A stretch of 64,000 nt of DNA from Pseudomonadota bacterium (GCA_023425645.1 JAFACG010000024.1:1-64000); one strand, 5' to 3'. Shown: positions 9,086 to 19,350, counted from the first letter of the stretch. The notes: generated by a model from the letters alone, not told the origin. Numbers and translations: made by a program.

Positions 9086-9968
9086 ACCCCAGTTCGCGCA
9101 AGGCCGCTTCGCGATCGGACCAGCCCTTGCGCACCTTGATGTACACATCCAGGTAGACGGGCTTGTCGATCAGCTTGGCGATGTCCTGACGGGCTTCGGT
9201 GGCGATGCGCTTCATGTGCATGCCGCCGGCGCCCAGCAGGATGGGGCGATGGCTCTCGCGCTCCACCACCACGCAGGCGGAAATGCGCGCGCCATGGTCG
9301 TTCTCTTCCCATTGCTCGATGACGACCGTGCAGCCGTAAGGCAGTTCGTCGCCCACCAGGCGGAAGATCTTCTCGCGCAGCAGCTCCGAAGTGATGAAGC
9401 GCACCGAACGGTCGGTGATGGTCTCGGCATCGAACATGGCTTCGCCTTCGGGCAGGCGCTGGGCGATCTCGTCCAGGAGCTGGTCCAGCTGCACGCGCTT
9501 GGCGGCGCTCACGGGGATGACCGAGCCGTACTCGAATTCCTGTGAAAGGCGGGCGATGAAGGGCAGCAGCTCGTTCTTGCTCTTCAAGGCGTCCACCTTG
9601 TTGACCACCAGGATGGTCTTGCCGCCCTTGGGCAGCATGGGCAGCAGCTCGGCGTCGGCGGCCGACCATTTGCCGGCCTCGACCACGTGCACGACCACGT
9701 CCACGTCGGCCAGCGCCTGGTTGACGACGCGGTTCATCATGCGGTTCATGGCCCCGCCATGCCGGGTCTGGAAGCCGGGCGTGTCCACGAAGACGATCTG
9801 GTCGTGCTCGCGCGTCAGGACGCTGTTGATGCGGTGCCGGGTCGTCTGGGCCTTGCGCGAGACGATGGAGATCTTGCTGCCGATCAGGGCGTTGGCCAGG
9901 GTGGACTTGCCCACATTGGGGCGTCCGACGATGGCGACGAACCCGCAGCGAAAAGCTTGGTCTGTCAT
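9078..9968 (-). CDS. era: GTPase Era
   Basis: Ras-like GTPase that helps 16S rRNA processing and 30S assembly at the inner face of the membrane. The 296 residues contain the G1 loop GRPNVGKS, G3 DTPGF, G4 NKVD and a C-terminal KH RNA-binding domain (about residues 210-290, with [18 protein letters not shown]). The ATG at 9968 overlaps the rnc stop by 4 bases; the frame upstream of it belongs to rnc. Operon order rnc-era-recO is conserved in proteobacteria. Confidence 0.97.
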   Translation of the reverse strand: MTDQAFRCGFVAIVGRPNVGKSTLANALIGSKISIVSRKAQTTRHRINSVLTREHDQIVFVDTPGFQTRHGGAMNRMMNRVVNQALADVDVVVHVVEAGKWSAADAELLPMLPKGGKTILVVNKVDALKSKNELLPFIARLSQEFEYGSVIPVSAAKRVQLDQLLDEIAQRLPEGEAMFDAETITDRSVRFITSELLREKIFRLVGDELPYGCTVVIEQWEENDHGARISACVVVERESHRPILLGAGGMHMKRIATEARQDIAKLIDKPVYLDVYIKVRKGWSDREAALRELGYE

Positions 9969-10723
9969 GAATTCTCCTGGGACACCGCCACAGGCAGAGT
10001 CAATTGGGACGGGCGGCGATGACGCGAAGCGCGCGTGGTCTTGGCCGGCAGCTGGGCCTGCAGCAAGGCGATGGCCTGGGTGGCGGCGGCCTGCTCGGCC
10101 GCCCGGCGGCTGCTGCCGCTGGCCTGGACATGGATGTTCAGCTTGGCGATGGTGCATTCAATGTCGAACATCTGGTCGTGGGCCGCGCCATGAGTGGCCA
10201 CCACGGTGTACACCGGCAGGTCCAGCTTGCGGCCCTGCAACAGTTCCTGCAGCAAGGTCTTGGGATCCTTGCCCAGGGTCTTGGGGTCCACATCCACCAG
10301 CATGGGTTCGTACAGCCGGGTGATAACGGCTTCGGCCTGGGCGAAGCCGGCGTCCAGGAACACCGCGCCGAAGATGGCCTCCACGGCGTCGGCCAGGATG
10401 GACGGGCGGCGAAAGCCGCCGCTCTTGAGCTCCCCTTCCCCCAGGCGCAGGTACTCGGACAGGTCCAGCTTGTGGGCGATCTGCGCCAGCGCGGCCTGCT
10501 TGACCAGATTGGCGCGCAGACGGGACAGGTCGCCCTCGTCGATGCGCTCGAAGCGGCGGTACAGCAGGGCCGCCACGGTGAAGTTCAGCACCGAGTCGCC
10601 CAGGAACTCCAGCCGCTCGTTGTGGCGGGCGCTGTGACTGCGATGCGTCAGCGCCTGCTCCAGCAGCGCGATGTCCTTGAAAGAGTGGCCGATGGCGGCC
10701 TCAAGCAAAGATAAACGTTTCAT
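9965..10723 (-). CDS. rnc: Ribonuclease III
   Basis: Double-strand-specific endonuclease that processes rRNA precursors and structured mRNAs. The 252-residue protein has the catalytic signature [13 protein letters not shown] near residue 38, the second acidic pair in [10 protein letters not shown], and a C-terminal dsRNA-binding domain from about residue 155. A tail of about 28 basic and polar residues ([13 protein letters not shown]) extends past the usual end. It overlaps lepB by one base and era by four, which suggests translational coupling. Confidence 0.97.
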   Translation of the reverse strand: MKRLSLLEAAIGHSFKDIALLEQALTHRSHSARHNERLEFLGDSVLNFTVAALLYRRFERIDEGDLSRLRANLVKQAALAQIAHKLDLSEYLRLGEGELKSGGFRRPSILADAVEAIFGAVFLDAGFAQAEAVITRLYEPMLVDVDPKTLGKDPKTLLQELLQGRKLDLPVYTVVATHGAAHDQMFDIECTIAKLNIHVQASGSSRRAAEQAAATQAIALLQAQLPAKTTRASRHRRPSQLTLPVAVSQENS

Positions 10724-11607
10724 TAGTGGAAGCGGCCGATGCGCCCCGGTTCGCGGAAATTCATCCAGATGAAGAAAGCGCGCCCGACCACGTTCTCGTC
10801 GGGCACGAAGCCCCAGTAACGGCTGTCCAGGCTGTTGTCGCGATTATCCCCCATCACGAAGTAATTGCCCTCCGGAACCACGCAGGACACGCCGTTGACG
10901 AAGTATTCGCAGGAATCGCGATGCGGAAAAGCCACGATGGGCATCAGGCCTTGCGGCAACGTCTTGTTGAGCAGGATGTTGTGCTGGGTCTTGCCCAGTT
11001 CCTCCAGGTAGCGGCCGATGTAGACCGTGCGGTCCGGCTCGTAGTAGTCGCCGTTGCGCACCTGGGCCACGGGCTCGCCATTGATGGACAGCACCTTGTC
11101 GCGGTAGTCCACGCGATCGCCCGGCAGGCCCACCACCCGCTTGATGTAGTCCACATCGGTGTCCACGGGATAGCGGAACACGATGACGTCGCCGCGTTCG
11201 GGCTGGCCCATGGGGATCACCTTGGTGCCGGTGACCGGCAGGCGGATGCCGTACTCGAACTTGTTGACCAGGATCAGGTCGCCGCTCTTGAGCGTGGGCA
11301 GCATGGAGCCCGAGGGAATGCGAAAGGGCTCGAAGATGAAGGAGCGCAGCACGAACACGAACAGGATCACGGGAAAAAAGCTGACGCCGTACTCGATCCA
11401 CCAGGGCATGCGGTTTTCACGGTCGTAGGCTTCCTGGCGCAGGCGCTGGTTGTCCTCCGGGTCCATGCCGGCCGTGACGGGCACGGCGTCCATGGCCGCC
11501 TGGGCGCGGGCCAGCCGGCGCGGGCGCAGGGAGAAACGGTCCAGAAACCAGATCACGCCGGTCACCACCAGCAGCACGAACAAAATCAGAGCGAAATCCC
11601 AGCTCAT
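10723..11607 (-). CDS. lepB: Signal peptidase I
   Basis: Inner-membrane serine protease that removes signal peptides from exported proteins. Two N-terminal membrane segments (about residues 4-22 and 75-92) precede the periplasmic catalytic domain with Ser101 in PSGSMLPTL and Lys156 in [12 protein letters not shown]. The box [14 protein letters not shown] is also present. It is 294 residues, a normal length for betaproteobacteria. It sits between lepA and rnc, the standard arrangement. Confidence 0.97.
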   Translation of the reverse strand: MSWDFALILFVLLVVTGVIWFLDRFSLRPRRLARAQAAMDAVPVTAGMDPEDNQRLRQEAYDRENRMPWWIEYGVSFFPVILFVFVLRSFIFEPFRIPSGSMLPTLKSGDLILVNKFEYGIRLPVTGTKVIPMGQPERGDVIVFRYPVDTDVDYIKRVVGLPGDRVDYRDKVLSINGEPVAQVRNGDYYEPDRTVYIGRYLEELGKTQHNILLNKTLPQGLMPIVAFPHRDSCEYFVNGVSCVVPEGNYFVMGDNRDNSLDSRYWGFVPDENVVGRAFFIWMNFREPGRIGRFH

Positions 11608-11678
11608 CGGTTTCCTTTAAAGAAGTTAATCCAGCCCTGCGCGCGGGGCCGGGCTCGCACCGGCCCGGTGCGCCAGGA

Positions 11679-13472
11679 TCACTTGTCCTCGACCTGCAGG
11701 ATGGCCAGGAAGGCTTCCTGCGGGATCTCGACGTTGCCCACCTGCTTCATGCGCTTCTTGCCGGCCTTCTGTTTTTCGAGCAGCTTCTTCTTGCGCGAGA
11801 TGTCGCCGCCGTAGCACTTGGCCAGCACGTTCTTGCGCAGCGCCTTGACGTTCTCGCGGGCAATGACTTCGGCGCCGATGGCCGCCTGGATGGCGATATC
11901 GAACATCTGACGAGGGATCAGGGTGCGCATCTTGGCCACGACCTCGCGGCCGCGGTAGCGGGCGTTGCTGCGGTGCACGATCATGGACAAGGCATCGACG
12001 CGATCGCCGTTGATCAGGACATCGACCTTGACCACATCGGCGGAGCGGTATTCCTTGAACTCGTAATCCATGGAGGCGTAGCCGCGGGACACCGACTTGA
12101 GGCGATCGAAGAAATCGAGCACGATCTCGGCCAGCGGCATTTCGTAGGTCAGGTTAACTTGACGACCGTGATAGGTCATATTTAACTGCAAACCGCGCTT
12201 GGCTGTACACAGCGTCATGACCGGGCCCACGTATTCCTGGGGCATTAGCAGCGAAACCACAACAATGGGCTCGCGCACATCCTCGATGTGGGCCACCTCC
12301 GGCATGCGGGACGGGCTCTCGATCATCAGCACTTCGCCGTCGCGCTTCTCGACCTCGTACACCACCGATGGCGCGGTGGTGATGATGTCCATGTCGAACT
12401 CGCGCTCCAGGCGCTCCTGCACGATCTCCATGTGCAGCAGTCCCAGGAAGCCGCAGCGAAAGCCAAAGCCCAGGGCCTGGGAGACTTCCGGCTCGAACAT
12501 CAGCGAGGCATCGTTCAGCTTGAGCTTTTCCAGGGAGTCGCGCAATTGATCGTATTCGCTGCTTTCCACGGGATACAGGCCCGCGAACACCTGCGGCTTG
12601 ACTTCCTTGAACCCGGGCAAGGCGGCCTGTGCCGGCTTGCCGGCCAGGGTGATGGTGTCGCCCACCTTGGCATGCTCCAGCTCCTTGATGCCGGCGATGA
12701 CGAAGCCCACTTCGCCGGCCGAGAGCTGCTGGCGATTTTCGGACTTGGGCGTGAACACGCCGATGTGCTCGACCAGGTGCGTGGCCCGCGTGGCCATCAG
12801 CAGCACCTTGTCCTTGGGGCGCAGCACGCCGTTGACGATGCGCACCAGCATCACCACGCCTACGTAGTTATCGAACCAGGAGTCGATGATGAGCGCCTGC
12901 AAGGGCTCGTCCGGGCTGCCCACGGGCGCGGGCACGCGCGCCACGATGGTCTCCAGGATGTCGTCGATGCCCAAGCCGGTCTTGGCGCTGGCGGCGATGG
13001 CGTCGCTGGCGTCGATGCCGATCACATCCTCGACTTCCTGGCGGGCGGCGTCCGGATCGGCCTGGGGCAGGTCCATCTTGTTGAGCACGGGAATGACTTC
13101 CACGCCCTGCTCGATGGCGGTGTAGCAGTTGGCCACGGTCTGGGCTTCCACGCCCTGGGAGGCGTCGACCACCAGCAGCGCGCCTTCGCAGGCCGACAGC
13201 GAACGGCTGACCTCGTAGGAAAAGTCCACGTGGCCGGGGGTGTCGATCAGGTTGAGGTTGTAGATCTTGCCGTTCCGGGCCTTGTACTGCAGGGCCGCCG
13301 TCTGGGCCTTGATGGTGATGCCCCGCTCTTTCTCGATGTCCATCGAATCCAGAACCTGGGTCGACATTTCGCGGTCGGCCAGGCCTCCACAACGTTGGAT
13401 CAGGCGATCAGCCAGGGTGGATTTGCCGTGATCGATGTGGGCAATGATGGAGAAATTACGGATGTGATCCAT
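11679..13472 (-). CDS. lepA: Elongation factor 4 (LepA)
   Basis: Ribosome-associated translational GTPase thought to help initiation or back-translocation under ionic stress. The 597 residues carry G1 AHIDHGKST, the switch I region with RGITIKAQ, G3 DTPGHVDF and G4 NKMD, then the EF-G-like domains and the LepA-specific C-terminal domain ([40 protein letters not shown]). It is first gene of the operon, after the mucD terminator; the 70-base gap to lepB holds a good Shine-Dalgarno for lepB (AAAGGAAA). Confidence 0.98.
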   Translation of the reverse strand: MDHIRNFSIIAHIDHGKSTLADRLIQRCGGLADREMSTQVLDSMDIEKERGITIKAQTAALQYKARNGKIYNLNLIDTPGHVDFSYEVSRSLSACEGALLVVDASQGVEAQTVANCYTAIEQGVEVIPVLNKMDLPQADPDAARQEVEDVIGIDASDAIAASAKTGLGIDDILETIVARVPAPVGSPDEPLQALIIDSWFDNYVGVVMLVRIVNGVLRPKDKVLLMATRATHLVEHIGVFTPKSENRQQLSAGEVGFVIAGIKELEHAKVGDTITLAGKPAQAALPGFKEVKPQVFAGLYPVESSEYDQLRDSLEKLKLNDASLMFEPEVSQALGFGFRCGFLGLLHMEIVQERLEREFDMDIITTAPSVVYEVEKRDGEVLMIESPSRMPEVAHIEDVREPIVVVSLLMPQEYVGPVMTLCTAKRGLQLNMTYHGRQVNLTYEMPLAEIVLDFFDRLKSVSRGYASMDYEFKEYRSADVVKVDVLINGDRVDALSMIVHRSNARYRGREVVAKMRTLIPRQMFDIAIQAAIGAEVIARENVKALRKNVLAKCYGGDISRKKKLLEKQKAGKKRMKQVGNVEIPQEAFLAILQVEDK

Positions 13473-13525
13473 AGACCGTTAAAAATAAACAATAAGTTGT
13501 GGCTCGATGCCAGGAAAACGCCACG

Positions 13526-13550
13526 AAAAAGGGGCGTCCAGGACGCCCCC
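13526..13550 (-). terminator. Rho-independent terminator after mucD
   Basis: The arms GGGGCGTC and GACGCCCC (13531-13549) fold tightly and on the minus strand are followed by TTTTTC. It separates the sigma-E operon from lepA. Confidence 0.85.
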
Positions 13551-13586
13551 TTCTGACTGACGGCTATTTTAGCCGTTTTGCAGGAT

Positions 13587-15080
13587 TTATTTCGATGGCG
13601 TGATCAGAACCCATTGAGATTGGCCCGAACGCAATACCAGCAAGGCGGCCGCTTTGGATTTGTCCAATGAGGCCACCAGTTTAGCGTATTGTTCGGGAGT
13701 TCCCACGTCTTTGTCGTTCACGCGCAGGATCAGGTCGCCGGGCTGCAGCCCCGCCTCGCTGGCGGGAGCGCCGGCTTCGGTCACCTGCACGGCGCTGTCC
13801 AGACCCAGGCGCTTGAGATCGGCCTCGGGCACCGCGGTCACTTTCAGGCCGAAGGCGTCGGCGCTGGTGGCCGGCGCTTTTTCGGGCGCATTGTTCGGCG
13901 CCGAAGACGACGAGGGCACTTCTGTCACTTCGACCTTGACGGTTTGCAGCTTGCCTTTGCGCCAGATCTCCACGGTGGAGCTCTCGCCCGGCTTGGTGCC
14001 GCCCACGAAGCGTTGCAGATCAGTCACCTGATTGATCGTGCGCCCGTTGAACTTCAGGATCACATCGCCGGAGCGGATGCCGGCCTTGGCGGCCGGACCG
14101 CCCTCTTCCACGCTGCTGACCAGCGCGCCCTTGCTGTCGGACAGGCCCAGCGCCTTGGCCACGTCATCGGCCACCGGCGTGATCTGCACGCCGATGCGCC
14201 CGCGCGTCACTTTGCCGTGCGCCTTGAGCTGCTCGACGACCTGCATGGCCTCGTCGATCGGAATGGCCAGGGAGATGCCCATGAAGCCGCCGCTGCGCGA
14301 GATGATCTGGGAGTTGACCCCCACGACTTCGCCGTTCAGGTTGATCAGCGGACCGCCCGAGTTGCCGGGATTCACCGCCACGTCCGTCTGGATGAAAGGC
14401 AGGTAGTCGCCCGTATCGCGATTGATGGCGCTGACGATGCCGGAGGTCACGGTGGACTCCAGGCCGAAGGGCGAGCCGATGGCCAGCACCCACTGCCCTT
14501 TCTTGAGCTTGGCGGAATCGCCTATGGTCATCGGCTTGAGATCCTTGGCCTCGATCTTGATCAGGGCCACGTCGGTGCGCTCGTCGGTGCCGATGATCTT
14601 GGCCGGATACTCCTTGCCGTTGCTGAGCGTGACGAAGATGCCGTTGGAGTCGGCGACCACATGGTTGTTGGTCAGGATGTAGCCGTCATTGGAAATGATG
14701 AAGCCCGAGCCCACGCCGCGCGGCACGGTGCGCTCCTGGGACTGCGGCTGGTTGCCGCCGCGCGGGCGTTGCGGCGCCATGCCCGGCGGCACGAAGTCCG
14801 GGCCGAAGAACCAGCGGAACATGTCGTAGGGATCCGAACCCGGGCCCATGGCCGGCGAACGCACCTGCACGGCCTCGGTGGTGCGGATGTTCACCACCCC
14901 GTCCTCGGTCTTGGCCACGACATCGGTGAAGTCGGGCAGCCCGGCGATGCTGGCCTGGGCGACCGGCGCGCTCTGCGCCTGGGCATGGACGGCCGTCAAA
15001 GGCGCGGCTGCAGCCAGCAGCGCCGTGGCAGTCAGGGCCGACAGGACATTGAAACGCATTTTATGACTCGATTTTTCCAT
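13587..15080 (-). CDS. mucD: Periplasmic serine protease, DegP/MucD family
   Basis: Periplasmic chaperone-protease that removes misfolded envelope proteins and damps the sigma-E response. A signal peptide (cut near residues 33-35 after AVHAQA) precedes a trypsin-like domain with His in TNNHVVAD (about 139), Asp in ERTDVALIKI (about 169) and Ser in NPGNSGGPL (about 241), then two PDZ domains (about 280-375 and 400-490). At 497 residues it is full length. It ends the rpoE-rseA-rseB-mucD run, as in Bordetella and Pseudomonas, and is followed by a strong terminator. Confidence 0.95.
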   Translation of the reverse strand: MEKSSHKMRFNVLSALTATALLAAAAPLTAVHAQAQSAPVAQASIAGLPDFTDVVAKTEDGVVNIRTTEAVQVRSPAMGPGSDPYDMFRWFFGPDFVPPGMAPQRPRGGNQPQSQERTVPRGVGSGFIISNDGYILTNNHVVADSNGIFVTLSNGKEYPAKIIGTDERTDVALIKIEAKDLKPMTIGDSAKLKKGQWVLAIGSPFGLESTVTSGIVSAINRDTGDYLPFIQTDVAVNPGNSGGPLINLNGEVVGVNSQIISRSGGFMGISLAIPIDEAMQVVEQLKAHGKVTRGRIGVQITPVADDVAKALGLSDSKGALVSSVEEGGPAAKAGIRSGDVILKFNGRTINQVTDLQRFVGGTKPGESSTVEIWRKGKLQTVKVEVTEVPSSSSAPNNAPEKAPATSADAFGLKVTAVPEADLKRLGLDSAVQVTEAGAPASEAGLQPGDLILRVNDKDVGTPEQYAKLVASLDKSKAAALLVLRSGQSQWVLITPSK

Positions 15081-15104
15081 TGAAAAACTCCTGGTGGACG
15101 ATAG

Positions 15105-16130
15105 TCAATGTGTCCGGGATGGGGAAACGAACTGCGTACTTTCGGCCAGCGAGCGCAAGGTCTGCATGGGGACTTCGCCCGTGGTCGTCACGACGTGATC
15201 ATTGATGCGTGCGCGGAACATGTTCATGGAGCCGCGATGATAGGCGCCCAGGCTGTTCTCTTCGGCTTCGGGCGTGCCGACGCGTTCCAGGAACACGGAA
15301 ATGGCCGCCAGGCCGTCGGCCATGACCAGATGCGTGACCCGTCGGCCGGCGCGCATGGGCCGGAGCATTTCCGAGCGCATCGTGAATCCGGGCGGCATGG
15401 CGAACTGCCAGCCCTGCTGGCTGGAATCGAGCTTGCGCACTTCGGGTTCGACGACTTCCCATTGGCTGGGATTCCAGCTGGTGCGCAGGTCCTGCAGCGC
15501 GACCTGGTCGCCGAACGCCACCGAGGCAAAGGCGATCTGGTCCACGATGGCCTGGCGAACGTCCAGCGTCTGCATCTTGAGCAGCAGGCGGTGATCGGTA
15601 TCGGCGCACAGGCGATAGCCGTAGCGCTGCTCGTCCTTGGGCACCAGCTCGACCACGTCGCAGGGGCGGCCGGCCACGCGTTCGGCTTCGGGCAGGCGGC
15701 GCATATCGTAATGCTGGGGCAGCTGGCTGACATCGCCCACCAGAAAGCTGGGGAAGCGTTCATTCTGGCGGCGCTCGATGACCACCATCTTTTTTTCGGG
15801 CATCAGGCACTGGGTGACGTCGTTCTGGCGCAGGTATTCGCGCGGGAGCCCGTCCAGTATCTCCAGCCGTTCGCGCTCGCCGGTGCCGTCGACCACATGC
15901 ACCAGCTTCATGGACTGGCTGGATTCGCCCTGGGTATAGATGATGACTCCGGAATAGTCCAGGTCGCGGGCGGCTTTGTGCACCTGCTGCAGCCAGGGCA
16001 GGTCCAGAGGCTGGACGGGACGCTGCTCCTGGGCAAGCGCCGGGGCCGCAAGCAAGGCCAGCAGCGAGGCGGCAAGGCCCTTGCGCATGCGGGCCGCCGT
16101 CGTACGCGACGGCAAGGGAACAAGCGTCAT
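15105..16130 (-). CDS. rseB: Sigma-E regulatory protein RseB/MucB
   Basis: Periplasmic sensor that binds the anti-sigma factor RseA and shields it from cleavage until mislocalized envelope components appear. The 341-residue protein has a signal peptide (LAASLLALLAAPALAQ), the LolA/LppX-like N-terminal fold (WLQQVHKAARDLDYSGVIIYTQG) and the C-terminal MucB domain. It overlaps rseA by 4 bases. Confidence 0.93.
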   Translation of the reverse strand: MTLVPLPSRTTAARMRKGLAASLLALLAAPALAQEQRPVQPLDLPWLQQVHKAARDLDYSGVIIYTQGESSQSMKLVHVVDGTGERERLEILDGLPREYLRQNDVTQCLMPEKKMVVIERRQNERFPSFLVGDVSQLPQHYDMRRLPEAERVAGRPCDVVELVPKDEQRYGYRLCADTDHRLLLKMQTLDVRQAIVDQIAFASVAFGDQVALQDLRTSWNPSQWEVVEPEVRKLDSSQQGWQFAMPPGFTMRSEMLRPMRAGRRVTHLVMADGLAAISVFLERVGTPEAEENSLGAYHRGSMNMFRARINDHVVTTTGEVPMQTLRSLAESTQFVSPSRTH

Positions 16131-16633
16131 TGGCCCAGCGCTCCGCTTTCAAAGGACACATGGCGCACCGGACCGGCCCCGACGAAGTCGCGGTGCAGGT
16201 CGGCATAGTCGTTCCAGAGCTGTTCATCCTGGGCGCTGGCGACCAGGGAGCCGCCTTGCGGAGCGTCGGTCACGCCCAGGTAAGGCAGGCCCATCCAGAC
16301 CGCCGCCGCCACCGCGGCCAGCGCCGCCAGGCCGGGCACGGCATAGCGCTGCGCCAACGACTTCTTGAGCGCATGCGGAGCAAGAATGGTGGGTTCTTCA
16401 TCGATCGCCTTGGACAGGCGCGCATAGAAGCGGTCCGACGTGCGGATGGCCAGCGCCTCGGTGCGCATGACATCGCCGATCAGGTGATACGTATCCCAGA
16501 CCTGGCGCCCGTAGGGCGAATCCAGTTCTTCGGGACGCATCTCGGCCTCGCCGTCCACCCAGGAGGATACGGAGGCTTCCCAGGCGTTCAGCTGTTCTTC
16601 ATCGGAATGGGATTTCAGGGCTTGCATCATCAA
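16127..16633 (-). CDS. rseA: Anti-sigma-E factor RseA/MucA
   Basis: Single-pass inner-membrane anti-sigma factor. The cytoplasmic part (about residues 1-105) has the RseA N-terminal pattern (EEQLNAWEASVSSWVDGEAE, WDTYHLIGDVMR). A hydrophobic segment at about 112-130 (YAVPGLAALAAVAAAVWMGL) crosses the membrane and a short periplasmic tail would meet RseB. The protein has 168 residues, shorter in the periplasm than E. coli RseA. The start is 3 bases from the rpoE stop. Confidence 0.92.
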   Translation of the reverse strand: MMMQALKSHSDEEQLNAWEASVSSWVDGEAEMRPEELDSPYGRQVWDTYHLIGDVMRTEALAIRTSDRFYARLSKAIDEEPTILAPHALKKSLAQRYAVPGLAALAAVAAAVWMGLPYLGVTDAPQGGSLVASAQDEQLWNDYADLHRDFVGAGPVRHVSFESGALGQ

Positions 16634-16636
16634 TCC

Positions 16637-17239
16637 TTACCACCGTCGTTCACTATCTTCACCATCAAGTATGGGACGCAATTGCGCGGCAATGGCGTCG
16701 CGGGCCCGGAAGATGCGCGAGCGCACCGTTCCTATCGGGCAATCCATGGTCTGAGCGATGTCTTCGTAGCTCATGCCTTCGATTTCACGCAGCACGATGG
16801 CAGTCCGCAATTCTTCGGGCAGGGCCTGGATCGCACTATTTACGGTTTCGGCAATCTGGCGGCTGACCATCACGGACTCAGGCGTGCTTATGTCAGTTAG
16901 GTTGTCGATTTGATCAAAAGTTTCACCTTCTTCATTTTCGATTGCCTGCAGTGCGCTGGGCCGGCGTCCGGCCGAAGCCTGCCAGTTGCGAGCGGTGTTG
17001 ATTGCAATGCGGTACAGCCAGGTATAAAAGGCGCTTTCGCCCCGGAACTGGGGGAGCGCCCGATAGGCTTTGATGAAGGTTTCCTGCGCCACGTCCTCGA
17101 TCTCGGACGGGTCGCGTATCATGCGGCTGAGCAGACGCATGATCTTGCGCTGGTATTTCAGCACCAGCAAGTCAAAGGCGCGCTTGTCCCCACGCTGAAC
17201 ACGTGCAATCAGTTCGGCATCGGTATCGCGTTCACTCAT
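16637..17239 (-). CDS. rpoE: ECF sigma factor RpoE/AlgU
   Basis: Extracytoplasmic-function sigma factor that turns on envelope-stress genes. The 200 residues have region 2 (FDLLVLKYQRKIMRLLSRMI, DVAQETFIKAYRALPQFRG, FYTWLYRIAINTARNW) and region 4 (LPEELRTAIVLREIEGMSYE, then GTVRSRIFRARDAI). It heads the rpoE-rseA-rseB-mucD operon, so the inhibitor and protease are co-expressed with their target. Its start overlaps the small upstream gene by 4 bases, so it may also be read from upstream. Confidence 0.96.
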   Translation of the reverse strand: MSERDTDAELIARVQRGDKRAFDLLVLKYQRKIMRLLSRMIRDPSEIEDVAQETFIKAYRALPQFRGESAFYTWLYRIAINTARNWQASAGRRPSALQAIENEEGETFDQIDNLTDISTPESVMVSRQIAETVNSAIQALPEELRTAIVLREIEGMSYEDIAQTMDCPIGTVRSRIFRARDAIAAQLRPILDGEDSERRW

Positions 17240-17745
17240 TGAGTATCCTTATTCTGAACACGGACCTGCTGTGGCAGCCTGTTCGCACACAGGCGCAAGG
17301 CCCGCCAGGCCTGCGGGGGCTGGCCGAAGCGCCACACCGTGACCTGGCTGCGCAGCGCGTCCGGGCCGCCGGCGGCCAGCTGGAGCGTGAGCCACCATGG
17401 CGAGCGCCAGACCTGCCTGAGCTGCACGGGCTCGAACCCGGCTCCGTTGCGCTGCAACCAGTATAGCCCCGCCCTATGGCTTAGGATAGCGGTATCCCCC
17501 AGCGCGCGCCGGGCGCGAAGGCCGAGAAATATCGCCAGCAGCACGCCCAGTGTCAGGCAGATCGGCCAGGGCTGCCGCCAGGAATGCAGCACCCAGGCGG
17601 CGCCGGCCGCGGCAAGTACAGAAGCAACGACGCCCAGCCTGCGGACCGGAGCGGGAGCGCCGGTTCGCCAGGACTGGGCGTGACGAGCGGGGTGGGCCGT
17701 ATTAGCGAAGACGGCTGACCACCATGGAGCCGTTGGTGCCGCCAA
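17236..17745 (-). CDS. Small membrane protein of unknown function before rpoE
   Basis: I do not recognise this protein. It has 169 residues with two likely membrane segments (about 36-52, VVASVLAAAGAAWVLHSW, and 56-75) followed by a soluble tryptophan-rich domain (VWRSPWWLTLQLAAGGPD, VTVWRFGQPPQAWRALRL). The layout is reminiscent of YgfX/CptA-like proteins but sequence support is weak. The first ATG (17745) overlaps the 3' end of fabF by 44 bases; an in-frame GTG at 17712 would shorten the overlap. Coupling to rpoE through a 4-base overlap suggests a role linked to envelope stress, which is inference only. Confidence 0.65.
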   Translation of the reverse strand: MAAPTAPWWSAVFANTAHPARHAQSWRTGAPAPVRRLGVVASVLAAAGAAWVLHSWRQPWPICLTLGVLLAIFLGLRARRALGDTAILSHRAGLYWLQRNGAGFEPVQLRQVWRSPWWLTLQLAAGGPDALRSQVTVWRFGQPPQAWRALRLCANRLPQQVRVQNKDTQ

Positions 17746-18934
17746 AGCCGAAGGAATTGGACAGCGCCACGTCGATCTTCATCTCGCGCGCCTGGTTGGC
17801 GCAGTAGTCCAGGTCGCAGGCCGGATCCTGGTTGAAGATGTTGATGGTGGGCGGCGAGACCTGATGGTACACCGCCAGCGTGGTGAACACGGCCTCGATG
17901 CCGCCGGCCGCGCCCAGCAGGTGGCCGGTCATGGACTTGGTCGAATTGATGACCAGCTTGCGGGCATGGTCGCCGAACGCCAGCTTCAGGGCCTCGGATT
18001 CGTTGACGTCGCCCAGCGGCGTGGACGTGCCGTGCGCGTTCACGTAGTCGACCTGGTCGGGGTTGATGCCGCCGTTGCGCAGCGCATTGAGCACGCCGCG
18101 GCGCGGACCGTCGCGGTCGGGCGAGGTGATGTGGTGCGCATCCGAGCTCATGCCGTAGCCGGAGAACTCGCCATAGATGCGGGCGCCGCGCTTCTTGGCG
18201 TGCTCGTATTCTTCCAGCACCAGCACGCCGGCGCCCTCGCCCAGCACGAAGCCGTCGCGGTCCACGTCCCAGGGACGCGAGGCGGTCTGGGGATCGTCGT
18301 TGCGGGTGGACAGCGCGCGCATCGCCGCAAAGCCGCCGATGCCCAGCGGCGAGACGGTGGATTCGGCGCCGCCGGCGATCATGATGTCGGCATCGCCGTA
18401 TTCGATCAGGCGGGCTGCGTCGCCGATGGAGTGCAGGCCCGTCGTGCAGGCCGAGACCACGGCGTAGCTGGGACCTTTCAGGCCCAGGTTGATGGACAGA
18501 TGGCCCGAGATCAGGTTGACCAGGGAGCCGGGAACGAAGAACGGGGAGATGCGACGCGGGCCCCGCTCGAGATAATCTTTCTGGGTCTCTTCGATGCGGG
18601 GCAAGCCGCCGATGCCGGACCCGACGATGACGCCCACGCGCTCGGCGTTGGCTTCGGTGATTTCCAGGCCGGAATCCTTCCAGGCCTGCATGCCGGCCGC
18701 CACGCCATAATGGATGAAAGTATCCATTTGCTTGGCTTCTTTGGCCGAGATGTACTGCGTGATATCGAAATCCTTGACCTCACCCGCAATCTGGGCACTC
18801 AGGGCCGACGGATCGAAACGGGTGATACGCCCGATGCCCGAACGTCCATTGACGATGTTATCCCACGCGGTGGGGATATCGTTGCCGACCGGGGAAACAA
18901 TGCCCAGACCGGTAATCACGACACGTCGCTTCAC
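17702..18934 (-). CDS. fabF: Beta-ketoacyl-ACP synthase II
   Basis: Condensing enzyme that elongates acyl-ACP chains and controls cis-vaccenate content. The 410 residues have the Cys nucleophile in VSACTTGLHS, the first His in NAHGTSTPLGD and the second in KSMTGHLLGAAG, with the C-terminal NSFGFGGTN loop. It follows acpP across a 140-base spacer that carries a possible attenuator. Length is normal. Confidence 0.97.
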   Translation of the reverse strand: MKRRVVITGLGIVSPVGNDIPTAWDNIVNGRSGIGRITRFDPSALSAQIAGEVKDFDITQYISAKEAKQMDTFIHYGVAAGMQAWKDSGLEITEANAERVGVIVGSGIGGLPRIEETQKDYLERGPRRISPFFVPGSLVNLISGHLSINLGLKGPSYAVVSACTTGLHSIGDAARLIEYGDADIMIAGGAESTVSPLGIGGFAAMRALSTRNDDPQTASRPWDVDRDGFVLGEGAGVLVLEEYEHAKKRGARIYGEFSGYGMSSDAHHITSPDRDGPRRGVLNALRNGGINPDQVDYVNAHGTSTPLGDVNESEALKLAFGDHARKLVINSTKSMTGHLLGAAGGIEAVFTTLAVYHQVSPPTINIFNQDPACDLDYCANQAREMKIDVALSNSFGFGGTNGSMVVSRLR

Positions 18935-18951
18935 GGATGACTCCTAAACAC

Positions 18952-19028
18952 AAAAAAAGCGGTTCGATGGGAATGACTGCGTCTTGCCAGCCAAAGCTGC
19001 AGGGCGCGAGCCATTCTCTGGAAACCGC
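18952..19028 (-). terminator. Long-stem attenuator between acpP and fabF
   Basis: On the minus strand GCGGTT (19028-19023) pairs with AACCGC (18964-18959), an inner GGGAATG/CATTCTC pairing adds about 7 bp, and a CAGC/GCTG tip closes the structure; seven T residues follow at 18958-18952. It lies after acpP and before fabF and would lower fabF transcription relative to acpP. Confidence 0.5.
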
Positions 19029-19076
19029 CTTGGAGCGGGGGCATGCAGGAACGCAGGCCCACACCCTGGATTGAAC

Positions 19077-19316
19077 TTACTGCTTGCTGTGAGAATTGAT
19101 GTAGTCCACAGCTTGCTGGACCGTCGTGATCTTCTCAGCTTCTTCGTCTGGGATTTCGGTTTCGAATTCGTCTTCGAGCGCCATCACGAGCTCGACCATG
19201 TCGAGCGAGTCGGCACCGAGGTCGTCGAGAAAAGAAGATTCGTTTTTGATCTCGGCTTCGTTGACGCCAAGTTGTTCAGCGACGATCTTCTTGACGCGCT
19301 GTTCGATGCTTTCCAT
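19077..19316 (-). CDS. acpP: Acyl carrier protein
   Basis: Carries growing acyl chains on a 4'-phosphopantetheine arm. The 79-residue acidic protein has the attachment Ser37 in [10 protein letters not shown] and the expected four-helix pattern. I use the ATG at 19316 (MESIEQRV, preceded by GGAG-like TTGGAGAAT), not the upstream in-frame ATG, because the family starts here. It lies between fabG and fabF. Confidence 0.98.
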   Translation of the reverse strand: MESIEQRVKKIVAEQLGVNEAEIKNESSFLDDLGADSLDMVELVMALEDEFETEIPDEEAEKITTVQQAVDYINSHSKQ

Positions 19317-19350
19317 GCAGATTCTCCAAGTTGGGGAAAAATTCCCGCGA

